This document shows, in pieces, positions 1-8,217 of a stretch of 64,000 bases of DNA. The notes below the pieces were generated by a model that ran no database searches, was not told the origin of the DNA, and saw nothing but the letters and a program-made list of their open reading frames with translations. Position 1 is the first letter of the stretch, and the number at the start of each line of letters is the position of its first letter. The translations under genes were made by a program, and so were the position numbers. Source of the DNA: Clostridiales bacterium (GTDB lineage: Bacteria; Bacillota; Clostridia; Oscillospirales; Oscillospiraceae). Location of the stretch: positions 124,001 to 188,000 of the forward strand of contig SFGJ01000001.1 in NCBI GenBank assembly GCA_004557655.1, written 5' to 3'.

Positions 1-584
1 AGAATCCTCTCCGAGGCAATTCGCTGCAGCAGATGAGCATGAGTTTGAATAGCCTGCCGTGTGGACTTCTCGATAGAAAAATGCAGAACCGATGCAAAGC
101 GAAGGCCGCGCAGAATGCGCAACGCGTCTTCAGTGAACCGACGCTCCGGCTCACCAACGCAGCGGATCAATCGCCGCGCAAGATCTCCGGCTCCGTCATA
201 GGGATCCACCAGCCGTCCGGCACTATCTATGGCCATGGCGTTGACAGTAAAGTCCCTGCGAGACAAATCCTCCTCCATGGTCCGCGCAAAGGTGACCGCA
301 TCGGGGTGTCTGCCATCTGAGTAGCTGCCCTCCGTTCGAAAAGTGGTGATCTCAAAGGCTTCGCGGTCAGTTTTCACCGTAACCGTCCCGTGTTTAAGGC
401 CTGTGGGATATGCCTTGTCCCCGAAAATTTCCATAATCTGCTCCGGGCGTGCGGAGGAGGCAATATCCCAATCCTCCGGTATACGGCCAAGCAGCAGATC
501 CCGGACACAGCCGCCAACCAGATAGGCTTGAAAGCCCCTGTTCTCTATTTCGTTTATAATTATTTGCGCTTGCTCGCGGCTCAT
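1..584 (-). CDS. cca: CCA tRNA nucleotidyltransferase, partial (3' end outside window)
   Basis: The enzyme adds or repairs the CCA end of tRNA. Reading leftwards from the ATG at 584 (RBS GGAGG at 592-596) gives about 194 residues before the window edge cuts the gene. The N-terminal class II nucleotidyltransferase head is plain: YLVGGCVRDLLLGR near residues 21-34, the metal-binding DWDIA just after, EITTFRTEGSYSDGRHPD, then RRDFTVNAMA and the basic EDALRILRGLRF motif that begins the helical neck. The RNA-binding C-terminal part lies outside. It is divergent from murC. A poly(A) polymerase role cannot be excluded from the head alone, but CCA-adding activity is usual in Gram-positive bacteria. 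Confidence 0.93.
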   Translation of the reverse strand, partial: MSREQAQIIINEIENRGFQAYLVGGCVRDLLLGRIPEDWDIASSARPEQIMEIFGDKAYPTGLKHGTVTVKTDREAFEITTFRTEGSYSDGRHPDAVTFARTMEEDLSRRDFTVNAMAIDSAGRLVDPYDGAGDLARRLIRCVGEPERRFTEDALRILRGLRFASVLHFSIEKSTRQAIQTHAHLLQRIASERI

Positions 585-615
585 GATCCGTCCTCCGATA
601 AAGCGGCAATTTATG

Positions 616-644
616 TTGCACTTCTATTTCATTCGTATTATAAT
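616..644 (+). promoter_or_regulatory. Sigma-A promoter of murC
   Basis: TTGCAC (616-621) and a perfect TATAAT (639-644) are separated by 17 nt. The start of murC lies 57 nt downstream of the -10 box, behind AGGAGG at 687-692. Confidence 0.75.
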
Positions 645-701
645 ATATTTCATATCAAAAATCAATTCAGTAGCTAACCAGTCTTTAGGAGGCAATAATC
701 T

Positions 702-2096
702 ATGATGCATCCCCACGTGGATTTCAAAGAATACTTACGGCCCGGCGTCCGTGTTCATTTGGCAGGTATTGGCGGCGTATCCATGTGCCCCTTGGCGGAG
801 GTACTTCACGGCATGGGCCTGTGCGTGCAGGGTTCGGATATGACGGAAAGCGAAACCGTACAGCATCTGCGCTCTCAGGGGATCCCCGTTTCCGTAGGTC
901 ATGCCGCGGAGAATCTGCAAAACGCCCAGCTGGTTATTCGCACCGCCGCTATTCACGACGATAACCCGGAGATATCCGGTGCAGTGACCCGGGGCATACC
1001 CGTTTATGAGCGTGCACAGGCCTGGGGTGCCATTATGCAGCAGTACCGGAACGCTCTGTGCATCTCCGGTACCCACGGAAAAACCACAACAACCTCTATG
1101 GCCGCTCACATTTTCATGGCGGCTCAGGCTGACCCCACGGTAATGATCGGCGGTACTCTGCCCATGCTTCACTCCGGGTATCGTGTGGGGCATGGCGACA
1201 CTATAATTCTGGAATCCTGCGAGTATTGCAACTCATTTCTTAATTTCTTCCCCACAGTGGCTGTGATCCTCAATGTTGAGGCGGATCATCTGGACTTTTT
1301 CAAGGATCTTGCTGATGTGGAGCATTCCTTCCACGCCTTTGCGGCTCTCGTTCCCCAGCAGGGCTATGTCATCGCCAATGCGGATGACAGTGGCGCAATG
1401 GACGCCGTAAAAGGTCTGGTCCACCCGGTGTTTACCTTCTCCGTTCGGGATAAAAACGCCGATTGTCGTGCCGATAATGTTTCCTTCCACGACGGGTGTG
1501 GTGAATTTGACGTGTTGGTTCACGGACAGTTCTATGCTCATATTGCCTTGGCTGTGGCCGGCAAGCATAACATTTCCAACGCGTTAGCCGCCGCCTCAGC
1601 CGCTTATGTTTTGGGTATTGGCGGAAAGGCCGTTGAGGAAGGGCTGCGCACCTTCCACGGTGCCGGGCGTCGGTTTGAGTACAAGGGCAGCTTTCACGGC
1701 GCCGCTGTATATGATGATTACGCCCATCATCCCGGCGAGCTTCATGCGTTGCTCACTACCGCCCGTTCCATGCCTTATAAGCGGATCATCTGCGCTTTCC
1801 AGCCCCACACTTATAGCCGCACCCAGGCACTCTTCTCCAGCTTTGTGGAGGAGCTGAAGCTTGCGGATGTAGCGGTGCTGGCTGAGATCTATGCTGCCCG
1901 TGAGGTCAATGACATTGGTATCTCCTCCAGCCAATTGGCTGCCCAGATTCCCGGAGCAATATACTGTTCCACTCTGGATCAGGTTGCGGATGTTCTGGCG
2001 GAGATGGCTCAGCCGGATGACCTGATCCTCACTGTGGGCGCGGGAGATATTTACCGTGCAGGCGAAAAACTGCTGGCAAGGGAGAAAATATTATGA
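702..2096 (+). CDS. murC: UDP-N-acetylmuramate--L-alanine ligase
   Basis: The protein attaches the first amino acid of the peptidoglycan stem peptide to UDP-MurNAc in the cytoplasm. Its 464 residues show the N-terminal Rossmann-type UDP site (AGIGGVSM, residues 21-28), the ATP P-loop GTHGKTTTT (123-131), the central ligase segment NVEADHLDFF and the C-terminal YDDYAHHPGE and AFQPHTYSRT motifs. Two adjacent ATG codons (702, 705) follow AGGAGG by 9 and 12 nt; the first is chosen. It lies outside any larger dcw cluster; the following deacylase gene overlaps its stop by four bases (ATGA). Confidence 0.97.
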   Translation: MMHPHVDFKEYLRPGVRVHLAGIGGVSMCPLAEVLHGMGLCVQGSDMTESETVQHLRSQGIPVSVGHAAENLQNAQLVIRTAAIHDDNPEISGAVTRGIPVYERAQAWGAIMQQYRNALCISGTHGKTTTTSMAAHIFMAAQADPTVMIGGTLPMLHSGYRVGHGDTIILESCEYCNSFLNFFPTVAVILNVEADHLDFFKDLADVEHSFHAFAALVPQQGYVIANADDSGAMDAVKGLVHPVFTFSVRDKNADCRADNVSFHDGCGEFDVLVHGQFYAHIALAVAGKHNISNALAAASAAYVLGIGGKAVEEGLRTFHGAGRRFEYKGSFHGAAVYDDYAHHPGELHALLTTARSMPYKRIICAFQPHTYSRTQALFSSFVEELKLADVAVLAEIYAAREVNDIGISSSQLAAQIPGAIYCSTLDQVADVLAEMAQPDDLILTVGAGDIYRAGEKLLAREKIL

Positions 2097-2629
2097 CGAT
2101 CTCCCCTGTTTATTCCGGTCGTCCCAAAGAAATACGGGATTTTTTGGAGCAGCGGGTCTATGATCTGCTGGATGAATTGAATATTCCCTACGAGCGTGTG
2201 GATCATGATGCTGCGTATGATATGGGCGCCTGTGGCGTCATCAGTCAGGTATTAGGCGTGCATATCTGCAAGAACCTGCTCTTGACTCCTCGCAACCGCA
2301 GTGCATTTTATCTGCTGGCTATGCCGGATGATCTCCCATTCCGCACGGCGGATTTTTCCAAAATCATCGGCTCCTCCCGGTTGAGTTTTGCCACGGAGGA
2401 GGACCTGCGGGATCTGCTCGGCGTACAAATCGGCTCCGCATCGGTGCTGGGTTTGATGAACGACACGGAGCACCGGGTCACTCTGGCCATGGAGCGGCGG
2501 GTAGCGGATGCAGAATGGTTTGGCTGCCATCCCTGCCGCAACACCAGTTCTCTTCGTCTGAAAACATCGGATCTGCTCCATGTTTTCCTGCCTCATATCG
2601 GTTGCACTCCCGTGATCGTCGATCTGTAA
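2093..2629 (+). CDS. YbaK/ProX-type aminoacyl-tRNA deacylase domain protein
   Basis: This 178-residue protein matches the free-standing trans-editing deacylases related to the ProRS insertion domain, which hydrolyse mischarged tRNA such as Ala-tRNA(Pro). Diagnostic stretches are the lysine in HICKNLLL (around residue 62), the FYLLAMP strand, LSFATEEDLRDLLG, SASVLGLMND and FGCHPCRNTSSL near the C-terminus, in the usual order. Start and upstream stop overlap as ATGA, so translation is probably coupled to murC. The exact tRNA substrate cannot be read from sequence. Confidence 0.85.
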   Translation: MTISPVYSGRPKEIRDFLEQRVYDLLDELNIPYERVDHDAAYDMGACGVISQVLGVHICKNLLLTPRNRSAFYLLAMPDDLPFRTADFSKIIGSSRLSFATEEDLRDLLGVQIGSASVLGLMNDTEHRVTLAMERRVADAEWFGCHPCRNTSSLRLKTSDLLHVFLPHIGCTPVIVDL

Positions 2630-2640
2630 TCATCTATGTT

Positions 2641-2674
2641 TATCCCACAGAAAAACTGTGGGATAATTTTTTTT
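2641..2674 (+). terminator. Rho-independent terminator after the murC operon
   Basis: A perfect 10-bp stem (2641-2650 with 2656-2665, loop AAAAA) is followed by an eight-T run. It lies 11 nt past the deacylase stop and separates the murC pair from dnaG-rpoD. Confidence 0.9.
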
Positions 2675-2766
2675 AAAAAAAGAGGAAAATATAATTCTAT
2701 ATCGTATAGTATAGTTGAAGAAATGTTGCATGACTCTGTGCAACAGCATAAAAAGGAGGCGGACAC

Positions 2767-4551
2767 ATGGCCTTTCCCCAGAGCTTTTTGGACGAGCTGG
2801 CAGCTCGAAATGACATACTGGATGTGGTGGGCAGCTATGTGTCTCTGCAGCCTAAGGGTGGGAGCTATTGGGGCTGCTGTCCATTCCACAATGAAAAAAC
2901 GCCCTCCTTCCATGTTTTGCAGGACAAGCAGTATTATCACTGTTTCGGCTGCAAAAAGGGCGGTGGCGTTATCAATTTCATCATGGATATCGAGAATCTC
3001 TCCTATCCCGATGCAGTTCGTTTTCTGGCTAAGCGTGTGAATTTGCCCGTGCCCGAGGATGGTGAATCCAACGGGGAGGACCGGCTCCGCAAACGACTTT
3101 TGGATCTGAATCGCGATGCCGCCCGATTCTACTATGATACCCTGCAAAAGCCGGAAGGTGCCGCTGTCCAGGCCTACCTCAACCGCCGTCAGATTCGCCG
3201 CGGCATTGCCGTTCGGTTCGGTATGGGGGCAGCCCAGGAGGGTTGGGACCATCTGCTGCGGGCCATGACTGCCAAGGGTTACACAAAGCAGGAGCTTTTA
3301 AAGGCCGGACTCATTGTGCAGAACAAAAGCGGTGGATTCTATGACAAGTTCCGCAATCGACTGATCCTTCCGGTAGTGGATGTGCGAGGTGATGTGGTAG
3401 GCTTCGGCAGCCGAGTCATTGACAAGTCCGAGCCAAAGTATATGAACACCAGTGAGACCCCGGTCTACAGCAAGCGCCGGGTACTGTACGGCTTGAACCT
3501 GGCCAAAAAAACCAAACGGCCCAATATTATTCTCTGCGAGGGTAACCTGGATGTGGTGACGCTGCACCAGGCAGGCTTTGATAACGCTGTGGCCTCCATG
3601 GGGACAGCTCTCACCGTAGAACAGACCCGCCTGCTGAGCCGCTACACAAAGGAGTTGATTCTCTGCTATGATAATGACAGCGCCGGTCAGCTTGCCACCC
3701 AACGGGCACTGGAGATTCTAAAAAATTCAGAATTCACCGTTCGGGTGCTGCAGCTTCCCCGCCGTCTGGTGGATGGCAGTTACATAAAGCAGGATGCTGA
3801 TGATTTCATTAAATTCCAAGGCCCGGAGGCCTTTGAGCGTTTACTTAGCGGCAGCGAAAACGGCATCGAGTTCCGCATGAGTCAGGTGGCGGCCAAATAC
3901 GATTTGAAAAACGATGCTGACCGCATTGCCTATGCCGCTGAAATAAGCCAGATCCTGTCTACATTGGATAATGCCGTGGAGCGCGAAATCTATACCGTGC
4001 GTGCAGCCGAAGCAGCCGGGCTGACGCCGGATGCCATGCGAAACGAAGTGACCCGCAACTATAAGAAAAACAAGCGCAGGGAGCAACGGGAGCAGACACG
4101 GCGAGAGATGAACCCGTCAGCCACCTTACAGCCGCTGGCGCGAGACCTGCGCTACACCAATCTTCGCAGTGCACTGGCAGAGGAGGGTGTTCTGCGGCTC
4201 ATGATGCTGGATGATGATTTGTTCGACGGCATTCCCTCCCTGCATCCGGAGGAGTTTTCCTCCCCAGTATTGGGAAAAATCTATAAACTGCTGCTCAACG
4301 ACCGCAAGCTGGGCCAAAACCACAGCTTGGCTGCGCTTTCCGGTGAATTAACCCCGGAAGAAATGAGCCATTTTACGGCCATTCTGCAAAAACCGGAGTC
4401 TGTTTCCTGTGCCCGACAAGCACTGGACGATTATGTGCGCATCATCCGTGAGGAATCAGCCCGACGCAGCGGAAGCCAGGAGATGGATCCATTGCTTGCG
4501 GCAAAAGAAAAATATAAATTTAAAAAGGGATACGGAGGAAAGAATTCATGA
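2767..4551 (+). CDS. dnaG: DNA primase
   Basis: DnaG makes the RNA primers for lagging-strand synthesis. At 594 residues it has the usual length. The CHC2 zinc ligands are C38, H41, C59 and C62; the following catalytic core contains YGLNLAKK and the TOPRIM motifs CEGNLDVV (about residue 256) and CYDNDSAGQ (about 300). The C-terminal helical part is the presumed DnaB-binding region. Start ATG follows AGGAGG (2754-2759) by 7 nt. A small hairpin (2725-2730 with 2739-2744) precedes the RBS and could affect initiation. The stop overlaps the rpoD start by four bases, the classical dnaG-sigA arrangement of Firmicutes. Confidence 0.97.
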   Translation: MAFPQSFLDELAARNDILDVVGSYVSLQPKGGSYWGCCPFHNEKTPSFHVLQDKQYYHCFGCKKGGGVINFIMDIENLSYPDAVRFLAKRVNLPVPEDGESNGEDRLRKRLLDLNRDAARFYYDTLQKPEGAAVQAYLNRRQIRRGIAVRFGMGAAQEGWDHLLRAMTAKGYTKQELLKAGLIVQNKSGGFYDKFRNRLILPVVDVRGDVVGFGSRVIDKSEPKYMNTSETPVYSKRRVLYGLNLAKKTKRPNIILCEGNLDVVTLHQAGFDNAVASMGTALTVEQTRLLSRYTKELILCYDNDSAGQLATQRALEILKNSEFTVRVLQLPRRLVDGSYIKQDADDFIKFQGPEAFERLLSGSENGIEFRMSQVAAKYDLKNDADRIAYAAEISQILSTLDNAVEREIYTVRAAEAAGLTPDAMRNEVTRNYKKNKRREQREQTRREMNPSATLQPLARDLRYTNLRSALAEEGVLRLMMLDDDLFDGIPSLHPEEFSSPVLGKIYKLLLNDRKLGQNHSLAALSGELTPEEMSHFTAILQKPESVSCARQALDDYVRIIREESARRSGSQEMDPLLAAKEKYKFKKGYGGKNS

Positions 4552-5975
4552 CCGAGAATCATTACACAGAAAAAGAATTGCAAAGCATGGCCGATCAGTT
4601 ACTGAAGGAAGCCGAAGAACAGCAGCACGAGATCGAAGAGGAAGTCATCAAGTGCAACAAGGGCAGCTTGGATGAAAAGACCATCGCCTCCCTCCCTGCC
4701 TCTCAAATGATTCAAAACAACGAGCGGCTGAAAGATTTGTTCATTAAAGGCAAGCAGCATGGTAAGTTGGAAAGCAGTGAGCTCTCGGATGTATTGGACA
4801 CCATGGAACTTGAGAGTGAAAAGCTGGACATGATATATGATTCTCTGGAAAAGCTTTCCATTGAAATCACTACGGAAGCATTTCTTCCGGATGTTACCTC
4901 CGACACGGAACCACCTCTGGATGAGATCGCAGAGATCGAGGAAGAAGAACTTGTCGACCCCAATTCCCTCGTGGATAGCTTTAACATTGATGACCCTGTC
5001 CGTATGTACCTCAAGGAAATCGGCAAGGTTCCTCTGCTTTCAGCCGAGGGTGAGATAGAACTGGCCTCAGCCATTGCCGAGGGCAATAAGGCCAAGGCTA
5101 AAATCATTGCTTGGGAAAAGGCCAATGGGCAAACCGTGGAACAGGTATTGGATGCCGAAGATCCCGTGGGTGAAATCGAGGTTTCCGATGAGGAGATCAG
5201 AGACCTCACCGAGGAAGATCTGTCTCAGCTCCATAAACTTGTCAAAGAGGGCGATGTGGCCAAGCAAAAGTTGGCCGAGGCCAATCTTCGTCTGGTTGTT
5301 TCCATCGCCAAACGCTATGCCGGCCGCGGCATGCTGTTTTTGGATCTGATCCAGGAGGGCAATCTGGGCCTTATCAAGGCTGTAGAGAAGTTCGACTATA
5401 CCAAGGGATACAAGTTCTCTACTTATGCCACCTGGTGGATCCGTCAGGCAATCACCCGCGCCATTGCCGACCAGGCCCGCACCATCCGCATTCCTGTACA
5501 CATGGTAGAGACCATCAACAAGGTCATCCGTGTTTCTCGCCAGCTTCTGCAGGAGCTGGGGCATGACCCCTCACCGGAGGAGATATCTGCACAGATGAAC
5601 ATGCCTGTGGACAAGGTGCGCGAGATCCTGAAGATCGCTCAGGAGCCGGTTTCTTTGGAGACACCCATTGGTGAGGAAGAGGACTCCCATCTGGGCGACT
5701 TCATTCCCGATGAGGGAGCGTCGGAACCGTCAGAGGCTGCCAGCTTCACATTGCTGAAAGAGCAGCTGGTAGATGTACTCAGTACCCTGACGCCCCGTGA
5801 GGAAAAGGTTTTGAAGCTGCGTTTCGGTATTGAGGATGGACGCACGCGCACCCTGGAGGAAGTGGGAAAGGAATTCAATGTCACCCGTGAGCGTATCCGT
5901 CAAATCGAGGCAAAGGCTCTGCGAAAGCTCCGCCACCCCTCCCGCAGCAAAAAACTGAAGGATTTCCTGAATTAA
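4548..5975 (+). CDS. rpoD: RNA polymerase primary sigma factor (sigma-70/SigA)
   Basis: Main vegetative sigma factor, 475 residues. Residues 1-148 are an acidic region 1.1-like segment. Region 1.2 begins at [17 protein letters not shown] (149). Region 2 spans about 242-316 with [16 protein letters not shown] and the -10 melting segment [15 protein letters not shown] (288-302). Region 3 includes [20 protein letters not shown] and region 4 the helix-turn-helix [20 protein letters not shown] (435-454). Compared with B. subtilis SigA there are about 55 extra residues between regions 1.2 and 2.1 (about 183-238). It overlaps dnaG by ATGA and ends at a strong terminator. Confidence 0.97.
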   Translation: MTENHYTEKELQSMADQLLKEAEEQQHEIEEEVIKCNKGSLDEKTIASLPASQMIQNNERLKDLFIKGKQHGKLESSELSDVLDTMELESEKLDMIYDSLEKLSIEITTEAFLPDVTSDTEPPLDEIAEIEEEELVDPNSLVDSFNIDDPVRMYLKEIGKVPLLSAEGEIELASAIAEGNKAKAKIIAWEKANGQTVEQVLDAEDPVGEIEVSDEEIRDLTEEDLSQLHKLVKEGDVAKQKLAEANLRLVVSIAKRYAGRGMLFLDLIQEGNLGLIKAVEKFDYTKGYKFSTYATWWIRQAITRAIADQARTIRIPVHMVETINKVIRVSRQLLQELGHDPSPEEISAQMNMPVDKVREILKIAQEPVSLETPIGEEEDSHLGDFIPDEGASEPSEAASFTLLKEQLVDVLSTLTPREEKVLKLRFGIEDGRTRTLEEVGKEFNVTRERIRQIEAKALRKLRHPSRSKKLKDFLN

Positions 5976-5982
5976 TCACAGA

Positions 5983-6012
5983 AAAACCCTCGGATCACGA
6001 TCCGAGGGTTTT
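5983..6012. terminator. Bidirectional terminator between rpoD and the polyferredoxin gene
   Basis: The arms 5983-5995 and 6000-6012 pair perfectly (nine GC-rich pairs plus four A-T pairs) around a 4-nt loop. T runs occur on both exits, so it can end transcription of rpoD rightwards and of the polyferredoxin gene leftwards. Confidence 0.9.
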
Positions 6013-6017
6013 ATTAT

Positions 6018-6533
6018 TTAACGAGGGCTTGCTACGATACCACGGCGATCCACAATAACATGGCGTGGGCAAACTGTGGCACACATACCGCAGTTTAGAC
6101 ACAGGTCTTCATTGATAACGGCATGCTGCTCCAAAATGGAAATAGCGTTTGAAGGGCAGTTCTTCACACAAAGTCCGCAGGCGATGCAGCTAACATCGCA
6201 TTGAGTGCGTGCGCCGGATTGAGTCACCGGGTCAAATCCCCTGTCCTTATTGGAACAAAGCGGAAGAATGCTGTTATCCTGAATACGGATGCGGATCAGT
6301 TTCTTTGGGCAGGCTCTGGCGCAGGCTCCACAGCCGATGCACTTCTCCTCGTCCACCTCGGCCACGCCGTACTCATTTATGTGGATAGCGTCAAATTTAC
6401 AGGCGTTGACGCAGGCGCCGCAGGCAACGCATCCGTATTTACACAGCATTCCTTTCTCGTCTCGTTTAGCTCGGCAACCGCCGGCGCAATACACCGTGGC
6501 AACTCGAAGAGGAAATTTTTTCACAATGGCCAT
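6018..6533 (-). CDS. RnfB-like polyferredoxin, 4Fe-4S dicluster-type protein
   Basis: Small soluble electron carrier of 171 residues with four cysteine sets: an atypical CKYGCVACGACVNAC, then CIGCGACARACP, CDVSCIACGLCVKNCP and CLNCGMCATVCP. The pattern and the PSNAI/PKKLI segments resemble the ferredoxin domains of RnfB, but the N-terminal membrane anchor of RnfB is absent. There is no Rnf operon around it; the neighbours are a CoA-transferase and pyruvate:ferredoxin oxidoreductase, so a role as acceptor or relay of low-potential electrons from pyruvate is inferred. It has its own promoter. Start ATG at 6533 follows AAGGGAGAG. Confidence 0.8.
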   Translation of the reverse strand: MAIVKKFPLRVATVYCAGGCRAKRDEKGMLCKYGCVACGACVNACKFDAIHINEYGVAEVDEEKCIGCGACARACPKKLIRIRIQDNSILPLCSNKDRGFDPVTQSGARTQCDVSCIACGLCVKNCPSNAISILEQHAVINEDLCLNCGMCATVCPRHVIVDRRGIVASPR

Positions 6534-6560
6534 GGATTATTCTCTCCCTTGTTTTTTTAT

Positions 6561-6589
6561 ATTGTACCACACATTATCTTTGCATGCAA
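6561..6589 (-). promoter_or_regulatory. Sigma-A promoter of the polyferredoxin gene
   Basis: On the minus strand TTGCAT (6584-6589) and TACAAT (6561-6566) are spaced by 17 nt. The gene starts 27 nt downstream of the -10 box. Confidence 0.7.
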
Positions 6590-6630
6590 ACTGCAAAAAC
6601 AGCATTAAAACATATTTGTATAAAAGCTGA

Positions 6631-6672
6631 AAAAGCACAGTCTTAGGATTTTTCTTAAGACTGCGCTTTTTT
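6631..6672 (-). terminator. Terminator after the CoA-transferase gene
   Basis: Arms 6631-6645 and 6656-6670 form a 15-position stem with one A/C mismatch. On the minus strand it is followed by a T-rich exit. It ends the CoA-transferase transcript and insulates the polyferredoxin promoter just downstream. Confidence 0.75.
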
Positions 6673-6719
6673 ATCAACTTTTCGGTGTTACAACTTATTT
6701 TATTAATGCAAAGTTGATT

Positions 6720-8069
6720 TCAGCGTCTGTTGGAACGGATCCAGATGCCCTGCTTCTCCGCAGCGGCAATGAGTTCATCCCGGAATGCCGGGTGTGCCAC
6801 AGAGATCAGACGTTCCGCTCGTTCCCAGGTACTGCAACCCACCAGATTCACACCGCCGTACTCGGTGACGATGTAATAGGCCAGACTGCGGGGATCGGTG
6901 ACCACATCGCCGGTGACCAGCGTAGGATTAATGCGGGAAACCATCTCTCCCTGTTTGTTAGTGAAGGATGAGGTCAGACAGATAAAAGCCTTGCCTCCCC
7001 GGGATACCGCAGCACCCTCCAGGAAGTCCAGTTGGCCACCCGTGCCGCTGATCTGGCGGATACCGGAGCTTTCGGCGCAGATCTGGCCATACAGGTCCAC
7101 GGAAATGCAGTTGTTGATAGACACAAAGTTGTCGATCTTTCCCACATTTGCCGGGTCGTTGCAGTAAGAAATGGGGTATGTAACCACACCGGGATTCTCT
7201 CGAATCCAATCGTACAAGTCCTGAGAGCCGAGCGCAAGACCGAAAATACTCTTATATCGGTCTAAAGCCTTTCTGGTGTTGGTGATTTTTCCTGCTTTAT
7301 ACATATCCAGATAGGAGTCGCACAGCATCTCCGTATGGATACCCAAGTCCTTCAAATCGCTCTTGGCGATCATCTGCCCAACGGCATTGGGCAGCGAGCC
7401 GATACCCAACTGCAGCGTGGAGCCATCCACCATGTTCTGCACCACGAACTCCGCGATCTTCATCTCAGCCTCGGATGCCGCCGGAGACTTAACATTGGGC
7501 AGCGGACCGTGGTCGCCTTCCACGATCATATTTACATCACTGATATGTATGCATTCATCCAGGCCGCCGTAAACCCAGGGCAGATTCTCATTGATCTCCA
7601 GGATTACGATATCAGCCTTGTCCAGCACCGCACGAGCAGACGCATTGCTGACAGAAAAATTGAAATACCCGTGTTCGTTCATCGGCGTCACACACATCAT
7701 TGCCACGTTGACTGTGAGAAAATGTGAGTAGTATGCGCCCAGATTGCGAAACACCATGGGAATGAAGTTGCACAGACCCTTATCGCAGAGCTTGCGCTCA
7801 TAACCGGACAGATGCCAGCTATTATAAATGAAATGCTCCCTGCTTGGGTCGCACTCCACCATCTGGATGGGCTGGGAAATGAGGTAACCCCTTACCTTCA
7901 CACCGCGCAGCTCCTCTTTCCGGCGGGCAATGGCGGCGTCCATCAGAGACGGAAAAGCACCGCCCATGGAAATGTCGATCCAGTCACCGCTCTTAATAAC
8001 TCTTGCGGCCTCATCAGGGGTGCAGAGTTTGCGTTTATATTCGGATGAATAATCAAACGGAATGGCCAT
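6720..8069 (-). CDS. Acetyl-CoA hydrolase/transferase family protein, probable butyryl-CoA:acetate CoA-transferase
   Basis: Family I CoA-transferase of 449 residues. The catalytic glutamate is expected in GIHTEMLCDS (about residue 246), preceded by LQLGIGSLPNAVGQMI and followed by SGTGGQLDFLEGA and the CoA-contact segment GGKAFICLTSSF. These motifs are those of butyryl-CoA:acetate and 4-hydroxybutyrate CoA-transferases of gut Clostridia; the GxG and GGQLDF stretches favour a butyrate-type enzyme, but acetate, propionate or succinate as acyl partner cannot be excluded. The enzyme would release butyrate while forming acetyl-CoA. nifJ directly upstream on the same strand supplies acetyl-CoA. A candidate Rex operator overlaps the promoter. 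Confidence 0.8.
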   Translation of the reverse strand: MAIPFDYSSEYKRKLCTPDEAARVIKSGDWIDISMGGAFPSLMDAAIARRKEELRGVKVRGYLISQPIQMVECDPSREHFIYNSWHLSGYERKLCDKGLCNFIPMVFRNLGAYYSHFLTVNVAMMCVTPMNEHGYFNFSVSNASARAVLDKADIVILEINENLPWVYGGLDECIHISDVNMIVEGDHGPLPNVKSPAASEAEMKIAEFVVQNMVDGSTLQLGIGSLPNAVGQMIAKSDLKDLGIHTEMLCDSYLDMYKAGKITNTRKALDRYKSIFGLALGSQDLYDWIRENPGVVTYPISYCNDPANVGKIDNFVSINNCISVDLYGQICAESSGIRQISGTGGQLDFLEGAAVSRGGKAFICLTSSFTNKQGEMVSRINPTLVTGDVVTDPRSLAYYIVTEYGGVNLVGCSTWERAERLISVAHPAFRDELIAAAEKQGIWIRSNRR

Positions 8070-8111
8070 AGCTTCCTCGCCTCTCTTAATTTAAATTTTA
8101 ATACTTTGTTA

Positions 8112-8140
8112 ATTTTATCACTTTCTCACAACTTTGTCAA
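8112..8140 (-). promoter_or_regulatory. Sigma-A promoter of the CoA-transferase gene
   Basis: On the minus strand a perfect TTGACA (8135-8140) lies 17 nt from TAAAAT (8112-8117). The -35 box sits inside the Rex-like inverted repeat. Confidence 0.8.
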
Positions 8141-8151
8141 TGCTTTAACAG
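8134..8151. promoter_or_regulatory. Candidate Rex (redox-sensing repressor) operator
   Basis: The 18-mer TTGTCAATGCTTTAACAG matches 12 of 14 defined positions of the clostridial Rex consensus TTGTTAA-N4-TTAACAA. It covers the -35 element, where a repressor would block RNA polymerase. A further left half-site TTGTTAA is at 8106-8112, overlapping the -10 box. Rex control of butyrate-pathway genes is known in Clostridia; the assignment here is inference. Confidence 0.5.
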
Positions 8152-8164
8152 AAAATAGGAAGAA

Positions 8165-8196
8165 CTGCGGGCGGGGTTTTTATGCCCCGCCCGCAG
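8165..8196 (-). terminator. Terminator after nifJ
   Basis: Perfect 12-bp GC-rich stem (8165-8176 with 8185-8196, loop of eight), 21 nt past the nifJ stop; a T-rich segment follows on the minus strand. Confidence 0.8.
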
Positions 8197-8217
8197 CGGT
8201 TTTAATAAATCCGGCGA

